In this document: positions 60,001-64,000 of the stretch, in pieces
How positions within the stretch are numbered: the stretch's first letter is position 1
Layout of the letters: each line of letters opens with the position of its first letter
Program-made: the position numbers and the translations under genes
The notes under the pieces: model-generated
Told to the model about the DNA's origin: nothing
The model's input: the letters and a program-made list of their open reading frames with translations, nothing else
Database searches by the model: none
Source of the DNA: CAYUET01 sp964443875
GTDB taxonomy: Bacteria; Auribacterota; JAFGBW01
NCBI GenBank assembly: GCA_964443875.1
Contig: CAYUET010000002.1
Span: 1 to 64,000, forward strand
Length of the DNA stretch: 64,000 nt
Reading direction: 5' to 3'

Positions 60001-61274
60001 AGCTTCTTTTTAAAAGAAGTTATACCTATGGAGACAATAACCGGGAGGAAAAAATTGAAACGGAAAGAGGAATTATCAAGAGAAATTATTCACCTCTTGG
60101 GCAGATTCTTTCTGAAGAGATTGATGACAGAGAGGGAACGAAAAAGACTTACGAATATCGTGAGGATCATCTGCTTGAACGCATTCAGGTAGTCACGGAT
60201 AGGGAATCCTATGCGATTAAATATATTTATGATGAAAAATTAAGGCCTGTAAAACTTCTGACCAACAACAGGAAGCAATCTTTTTCAACTGAAAAATTCA
60301 GAATGAACCTGCAGGGTGTTATTTCAAAAGAGGCGGGTTTTCTTGAGGTGGACAGACAGGTGGTTCAAACCTCAGGAACGCAATTTCAGGTTGATAATGT
60401 CCTCCTGAAACCCGGGAAAAACAGCATTCCTGTGCATACGATTTCTTCCTCAGGGCGGGATAATAATTATTTTGTTGATATTTATTATGATCCTGAAGCC
60501 CGTGTCACATATCAGTATGATTTGAATGGAAATGTGGTTTTTAAAAGTGAAGAGGGTGTAAATACGGTCTATTCTTATAATGATGAAAATTTGCTGGAAA
60601 ACTGCAGACTTCCCATCGGAAGTTTGTTTAAAAAGATAAAATACAGCTATTATGCCAATGGGTTGCTTTGTTTCAGGGAGTCGGAAATTGAAGGCGATTC
60701 GGGCAGCAAGCCTCAGAAGCTCCAGTTTCTTTTTGATGAAAATGAAAAAATTATCGGTAAGTTTGATGTAAATAATACCGGCTTTGAAAGTCTTTTTATG
60801 TATTCGCCTGAGGGAAATATTCTTATCCGCTTAGACAGAGGACAGAAGAAGTATTATTATCATCTTGATAATAAGGGTTCTGTTATCGGTGTGACCAATC
60901 ATTTAGGTGAAATTTCCGGCTCCTATACCTATGATGCCCTGGGTCAGGTCTATATTATTCATGAAGATGCGAACAATCCCTTCCTTTATCTGGGACATTT
61001 GTATGACAGGGAAAGCGGCTTTTACCTTGAAAAGAACTATTCAGGGTTGCCTTATTTTCATTACAATAAAAGCAATCCTTCCCCTTTCTACTCGGCTTTT
61101 CTTCCTCCAGAGGATTACTTTAGATTGCTTTTTCCATTTCTTTATGAGGAAACAATAAAGACTCCTGTTCCAAATGATCTTTCTTCATCGGTCCCCATAA
61201 AAAAAGTAAAAAAAACAACGATAGATTATTCAAAACTTTTGGATTCCGAGTTTTGGTATACACGAAAATCCTGA
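57072..61274 (+). CDS. Membrane-anchored RHS/YD-repeat protein without evident toxin tip
   Basis: The 1,400-residue product begins at TTG (GAGGCG just upstream) and has an N-terminal membrane segment (about 7-27). Some forty YD-type repeats follow (YEYDxxGxxxxI, e.g. TSYEYDTAGNVISI, YEYDQSGRITQIKYPN), building the usual shell-like barrel. The C-terminal core, YTYDALGQVYIIHED then NNPFLYLGHLYDRESGFYLE, resembles the RHS core but departs from the canonical RYYDPxTGRFLSxDP. About 70 residues follow it, too few for a usual polymorphic toxin. It is last in the three-gene unit. No immunity gene follows; the next gene is hom, 196 bases away. Confidence 0.88.
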   Translation: MKNYKKTLFLLVLLIIILAGRWIGISLFKISLGLDSVYLKIIDIVSTVKRDPVFMAFHPVMEWPADLTGIPLSPEKRKGEFFFDIISGELKLTETDHRVYPEVDSSCPNPLSFIRIYQSENCAKPTPLGYGWSPQWNVELLLINDIYVFKNSNGDVTTFKYNPQKNKYFVLKKSDEDFNLSFNSEKNTFAITSALGLCYEFINSDKEMNFLLKRILYSNGVAYKVNLDPQSGWLESIEEENTGRKTVYTYDPETKLITTVLFPSGYKLILGYDDYNNLVKIESEAGNYKKVYAYEEKFFKHLITGSGEKETGLKYFWENMRLSAVETPEKSRMQVERDYLLGLCKIKTMMGSEYSFSNHGDLILTITGPLGYKTSIAFDDSGRVVKYVDSQNQAIKYTWNKADRLIEKQTRRRGVEIFEYNDQGEIICSTDPLENVTLYGYEEGLLVRKEMPSGDILRMTYKGRLLESRNWEGEKNSELNIYNDSGLKTGVKKSDGNEIHFLYNEDGYVIQKEFPGRYCEKYKWSGGKLLEIKNRDSEKIDQRFQSFEYNESGRLISVRDKKGDKTSYEYDTAGNVISIIQPSGASEKYKWNPMGQMQEYNHSDGTEIQFVYDLLNRLQKVVTNGGLKLWQFEYKKEYGVDISPFSSTFSGLTDPDGLKTEVNYDPGYLIKEIARPSGQRDSFEYDVAGNLISWIHNKNRKNNFYYDKNNRLNYIYDNSEKKVYIAEYDRDGYLMAVTDHNSNIFRLKRDSSGNYSAVNLGWLEQLVSWKWTEDKSLSQMILKSGLTLENYYNDQAQQSGIMNPFTGYRKFEFNAQDMLSSEKFSMGNQIQYSYYPNKLLKSKAYEYSGIIYQWVYDLSGRVKSASGVAPYQITWADQKNEVLKISFDKKNILLMSYSESGKLVKKTFPGMIIQQNKYNNKGLLESISENGLDPVLYEYDQSGRITQIKYPNKVTTRYEYDYKDRIIDLTTTGAEGKLLFKRSYTYGDNNREEKIETERGIIKRNYSPLGQILSEEIDDREGTKKTYEYREDHLLERIQVVTDRESYAIKYIYDEKLRPVKLLTNNRKQSFSTEKFRMNLQGVISKEAGFLEVDRQVVQTSGTQFQVDNVLLKPGKNSIPVHTISSSGRDNNYFVDIYYDPEARVTYQYDLNGNVVFKSEEGVNTVYSYNDENLLENCRLPIGSLFKKIKYSYYANGLLCFRESEIEGDSGSKPQKLQFLFDENEKIIGKFDVNNTGFESLFMYSPEGNILIRLDRGQKKYYYHLDNKGSVIGVTNHLGEISGSYTYDALGQVYIIHEDANNPFLYLGHLYDRESGFYLEKNYSGLPYFHYNKSNPSPFYSAFLPPEDYFRLLFPFLYEETIKTPVPNDLSSSVPIKKVKKTTIDYSKLLDSEFWYTRKS

Positions 61275-61470
61275 TGATAAAAAATATTTTTAATTCAAGA
61301 TGTTCTGAAAAAAAACGGAAAAAGGCTGCCCTTAATATATAACTGTTTTATTTTGTTCTTTACAACAATTCCAGATATTCAATATCTTTAAAAATTATGC
61401 ATTAAAATGAGTACAGAACTCAGCCAAAGCTGCACTTTCTGTAAATAATTGTAGATCATAAGGAGTTTTC

Positions 61471-62778
61471 ATGGAAAATAATCATGTGAATATTGCAATG
61501 CTTGGAATCGGCACAGTGGGCTATGCAACGTATTCAAATCTTTATAAGAACCGTGAGTCCATTATTCAAAAAACGGGTATAGAAATCAATGTGACCCGGA
61601 TTCTGGAGAAAGAACCTGCTCTTCATAAAAGCAGGGTTCGTCCGGAATGCCTGATTACCAACCGTATTGAAGATATCCTTCAGGATGACAGTATTTCCAT
61701 TATTGTGGAATTAATGGGGGGTAAAACCCTTGCGAGAGATTTTGTGCTGCAGGCTTTGCAAAAAGGCAAGCACGTCATTACGGCCAATAAGGCTTTGATT
61801 GCGGAGTATGCCCATGAAATACATGCCGCAGTGATGAAGAGCTCCGCCTCCTTTTATTATGAGGCGGCCGTGGCCGGAGGGATTCCCATTATTTCAGCCC
61901 TTCAGCATTCTTTTGCAGGGAATTCCATCAGGAAAATACAGAGTATTGTTAACGGAACCTGCAATTATATACTGACGGAGATGTCTCAGAAAGCCATTGA
62001 TTTTCCTAAAGCCCTGGAGGATGCCAAAAGCAAGGGGTATGCGGAAGCGGATCCGACCTTTGATATAGAAGGAATAGATGCCGCTCATAAGATTTCTATT
62101 TTATCCGCCTTAGCCTTTGGGAAAATTCCAGTTTTTAATAATATAAAAAATATCCAGGGTATTACCCAGGTCAGCATTCATGATATCCGCAATGCCAGAG
62201 AACTGGGATATGAAATCAAGCTTATTGCCTCTACAGAATTAACCCCTCAGGGACTGGATGTCCGGGTGGGGCCGTGCATGCTTGATGAACATCATCCCCT
62301 GGCTTCTGTTGAGGGCGTTTTTAACGCCGTCTTTGTGGAAGCTGACCCCGTGGGGTCAACCATGTTTTACGGACGCGGAGCCGGTGGAAATCCGACTTCT
62401 TCGGCGGTAATGGGAGATATTATCAGTTGTGCAACACAAAATGTACTGGGCGGATTAAAGCATCCGATTTTTAACGGAATACCCAATGAGAATAAACCCA
62501 TGGCGGACTATGGGAATCCTTCCCGTTTTGCTATCCGGGTCTGGGCTGAGGATAAACCCGGCGTGCTCGCGAAGATTGCCGGAGTGCTTGGTAAATACAG
62601 CATCAGCATTGCAACGGTTATCCAGAAAAATATTGAGGGTTCCCCATGGGTCCCTGTTTTTATCACCACACATATGGCCGCTGAAAAAAACATGATTGAG
62701 GCTGCTTCCGAAATCAGCAGAATCAAGGCGGAGGCACATTTAAAAGAAGCTCCGTTTATTATGAGAATACTGGAATAA
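61471..62778 (+). CDS. hom: Homoserine dehydrogenase with ACT domain
   Basis: The enzyme reduces aspartate semialdehyde to homoserine with NAD(P)H, on the path to Thr and Met. The 435-residue product has the Rossmann motif MLGIGTVG (residues 10-17), KGKHVITANKALIAEYAHEI (catalytic Lys), EAAVAGGIPIISAL, the NGTCNYILTEM motif and GYAEADPTFDIEGIDAAHKI. A C-terminal ACT domain (about 355-430, starting RFAIRVWAEDKPGVLAKIAG) suggests feedback control by threonine. AAGGAG precedes the ATG. It is followed by thrC and an apgM-like gene, forming a threonine operon. Confidence 0.97.
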   Translation: MENNHVNIAMLGIGTVGYATYSNLYKNRESIIQKTGIEINVTRILEKEPALHKSRVRPECLITNRIEDILQDDSISIIVELMGGKTLARDFVLQALQKGKHVITANKALIAEYAHEIHAAVMKSSASFYYEAAVAGGIPIISALQHSFAGNSIRKIQSIVNGTCNYILTEMSQKAIDFPKALEDAKSKGYAEADPTFDIEGIDAAHKISILSALAFGKIPVFNNIKNIQGITQVSIHDIRNARELGYEIKLIASTELTPQGLDVRVGPCMLDEHHPLASVEGVFNAVFVEADPVGSTMFYGRGAGGNPTSSAVMGDIISCATQNVLGGLKHPIFNGIPNENKPMADYGNPSRFAIRVWAEDKPGVLAKIAGVLGKYSISIATVIQKNIEGSPWVPVFITTHMAAEKNMIEAASEISRIKAEAHLKEAPFIMRILE

Positions 62779-62800
62779 TTCAAGTTAAGGAAATATCATC

Positions 62801-63862
62801 ATGAGTTGGCAAGGCATTATTGAACAATACCGGAAATACCTTTCTGTAAGCAGTAAAACACCCGTGGTGACATTGCTGGAAGGCAATACCCCCTTGATTC
62901 CGGCAAAAAAGTTAAGCCGAGAACTTCAGGGGAATCTGGAAGTTTTTTTGAAATATGAGGGATTAAATCCAACCGGATCCTTTAAGGACCGCGGAATGAC
63001 CATGGCCATTACCAAGGCTCTGGAGTCCGGTAAAACCCATGTTATGTGCGCTTCTACCGGAAATACCTCTGCTTCAGCTGCTGCTTATGCGGCACGCTGC
63101 GGTATGAAGTCTTTTGTTTTAATTCCCCATAATTCGATTGCTCTGGGTAAGCTTGCCCAGGCAGGGGTGCATGGAGCAAAAATTATGGCCATCAAGGGGA
63201 ATTTTGATGATGCCCTGAAACTCGTGATAGAAATCACCCAGAAACATTCTGTGGAACTTGTTAATTCCATTAATCCCTACAGAATTGAAGGACAGAAATC
63301 CGGAGCCTACGAGATTTGCGATACTTTGAAAAAAGCTCCTGATTATCATGCGATTCCTGTTGGAAACGCCGGGAATATCACGGCTTACTGGGCAGGTTAC
63401 CAGGATTATCACAAAGATGCAAAGATCACCACGCTTCCCAAAATGATCGGGTTTCAGGCCGCAGGGTCTGCCCCCATTGTCATGGGGCATCCCATCAAAG
63501 ACCCCAAGACGCTTGCCACAGCCATTAAAATTGGGAATCCCGCTTCATGGAAACAGGCAGAACGGGCAGCCAGAGAATCCAGCGGACTGATTGAAGCGGT
63601 GACGGATGATGAAATCATCGAGGCTTATAAGATGCTGGCATCCCTTGAGGGAGTGTTTTGTGAGCCTGCATCAGCGGCTTCCGTTGCGGGCGTAATAAAA
63701 AAATGCCGCGAAGGTTATTTCCCCAAAGATGAAAAAAAGACAATTGTCTGTATTTTAACCGGGCATGGTCTTAAGGATCCGGAACGCGCTATCGAGGTGA
63801 GTTCAAAACCCACCATTATCGACGCGGATTATAAGGCAATTGTAGAACGGCTTGAATTGTGA
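62801..63862 (+). CDS. thrC: Threonine synthase
   Basis: A PLP enzyme that turns O-phosphohomoserine into threonine and phosphate. The 353-residue product has the PLP-lysine motif NPTGSFKDRGM (K62), CASTGNTSASAAAYAARCG, VGNAGNITAYWAGY and a C-terminal VCILTGHGLKDPE. This is the short (class I-type) threonine synthase. It lies 22 bases after hom behind AAGGAAA. No thrB is seen between them. Its stop overlaps the next gene's start. Confidence 0.97.
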   Translation: MSWQGIIEQYRKYLSVSSKTPVVTLLEGNTPLIPAKKLSRELQGNLEVFLKYEGLNPTGSFKDRGMTMAITKALESGKTHVMCASTGNTSASAAAYAARCGMKSFVLIPHNSIALGKLAQAGVHGAKIMAIKGNFDDALKLVIEITQKHSVELVNSINPYRIEGQKSGAYEICDTLKKAPDYHAIPVGNAGNITAYWAGYQDYHKDAKITTLPKMIGFQAAGSAPIVMGHPIKDPKTLATAIKIGNPASWKQAERAARESSGLIEAVTDDEIIEAYKMLASLEGVFCEPASAASVAGVIKKCREGYFPKDEKKTIVCILTGHGLKDPERAIEVSSKPTIIDADYKAIVERLEL

Positions 63863-64000
63863 AATCTCTTTTCATAGTCGCTGAAGGTATTGCTGATTTT
63901 CCATCCAGGCTCTTTGATGATAAGACTCCTCTGGAACTGGCGAGAACTCCCTGGCTGGATAAACTGGCCATGCAGGGAAGAACCGGATCCTGTAAGACAA
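63859..64000 (+). CDS. apgM: ApgM-family phosphoglycerate mutase-like protein (partial, possible homoserine kinase)
   Basis: GTG at 63859 overlaps the thrC stop (GTGA). The visible 47 residues read MKSLFIVAEGIADFPSRLFD and then KTPLELARTPWLDKLAMQGR and TGSCKT, as in archaeal-type cofactor-independent phosphoglycerate mutases, where the metal-binding start is usually VGDGMAD. Here it reads VAEGIAD, i.e. Glu replaces the conserved Asp. Placement after hom and thrC, with no thrB visible in the window, suggests it could be the homoserine-kinase replacement proposed for this family; that is inference. The rest of the gene is outside the window. Confidence 0.85.
   Translation, partial: MKSLFIVAEGIADFPSRLFDDKTPLELARTPWLDKLAMQGRTGSCKT

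Noticed and set aside
57072..61274. Reading the RHS protein as a polymorphic toxin
   Set aside because: Too few residues follow the core, no toxin motif is visible and no immunity gene follows, so a structural role is at least as likely.
61275..61470. A threonine attenuator or riboswitch before hom
   Set aside because: No leader peptide rich in Thr or Ile codons and no terminator/antiterminator pair was found; only weak -10 and -35 candidates such as TTTACA and TATCTT.
1..64000. CRISPR arrays, tRNA or rRNA genes, prophage and integrase genes
   Set aside because: No regularly spaced direct repeats of the 25-40 base type, no cloverleaf sequence or rRNA stretch and no integrase or phage structural genes were recognised on either strand.

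Overview
The window looks like a piece of an anaerobic, diderm bacterial chromosome, moderately AT-rich. A BamA-like POTRA protein, a TonB-dependent receptor and many exported proteins imply an outer membrane. Pyruvate formate-lyase with its activase and a giant acyl-CoA dehydratase activase-like protein imply fermentative metabolism. Several exported proteins carry an L[A/S]PxS-like motif just after the signal peptide, and one gene encodes a 3,664-residue surface-type protein. From memory this combination fits Candidatus Omnitrophota or a related uncultured phylum (Lentisphaerota, Riflebacteria and Wallbacteria are alternatives). The phylum is an inference; no marker search could be run.

Region 1 (1-15365) is one long str/S10/spc/alpha-type cluster: the 3' end of tuf, then rpsJ-rplD-rplW-rplB-rpsS-[POTRA protein]-rplV-rpsC-rplP-rpmC-rpsQ-rplN-rplX-rplE-rpsN-rpsH-rplF-rplR-rpsE-rplO-secY-infA-rpmJ-rpsM-rpsK-rpsD-rpoA-rplQ, closed by a strong intrinsic terminator. 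Departures from the usual order are: no rplC between rpsJ and rplD; a 511-residue exported POTRA/coiled-coil protein inserted between rpsS and rplV; no rpmD, adk or map; long low-complexity tails on L22 and L17; and an unusual residue in the conserved DHPHGGGEG loop of L2.

Region 2 (15400-22940) has a well-formed sigma70-type promoter followed by batC-batD-batE (without batA, batB or moxR), plsY, a small putative zinc protein, and a stand-alone TonB-dependent receptor with its own terminator. Region 3 (22940-27300) is a scar and accessory zone: a decayed RHS gene fused to a decayed IS200-type transposase with the element's right-end hairpin, an exported GHKL-ATPase-fold protein, a visibly GC-richer methyltransferase/cupin/methyltransferase trio, and a tiny exported His/Arg/Tyr-rich protein on the minus strand. 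Region 4 (27300-43990) holds the 1,391-residue activase, a hybrid PAS histidine kinase preceded by a coupled 38-codon membrane micro-ORF, a membrane PAS sensor with a Cys-rich C-terminal module, an exported thioredoxin, pflB-pflA, a YjbQ-family protein, an exported HExxH peptidase, an ABC-F ATPase and a nucleotide-sugar epimerase.

Region 5 (44000-61280) is the most striking part: three tightly packed genes encoding a giant protein (eight LamG-like domains separated by coiled coil built from about 24 copies of a roughly 65-residue helix-break-helix unit), a membrane TPR protein ending in a C39-peptidase-like domain with no catalytic Cys or His, and a membrane-anchored YD/RHS-repeat protein with a degenerate core and no obvious toxin tip. 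This trio is the best candidate for an undescribed system, probably in the envelope or on the cell surface. The window ends with hom, thrC and the start of an ApgM-family gene, which may supply the homoserine-kinase step of threonine synthesis.
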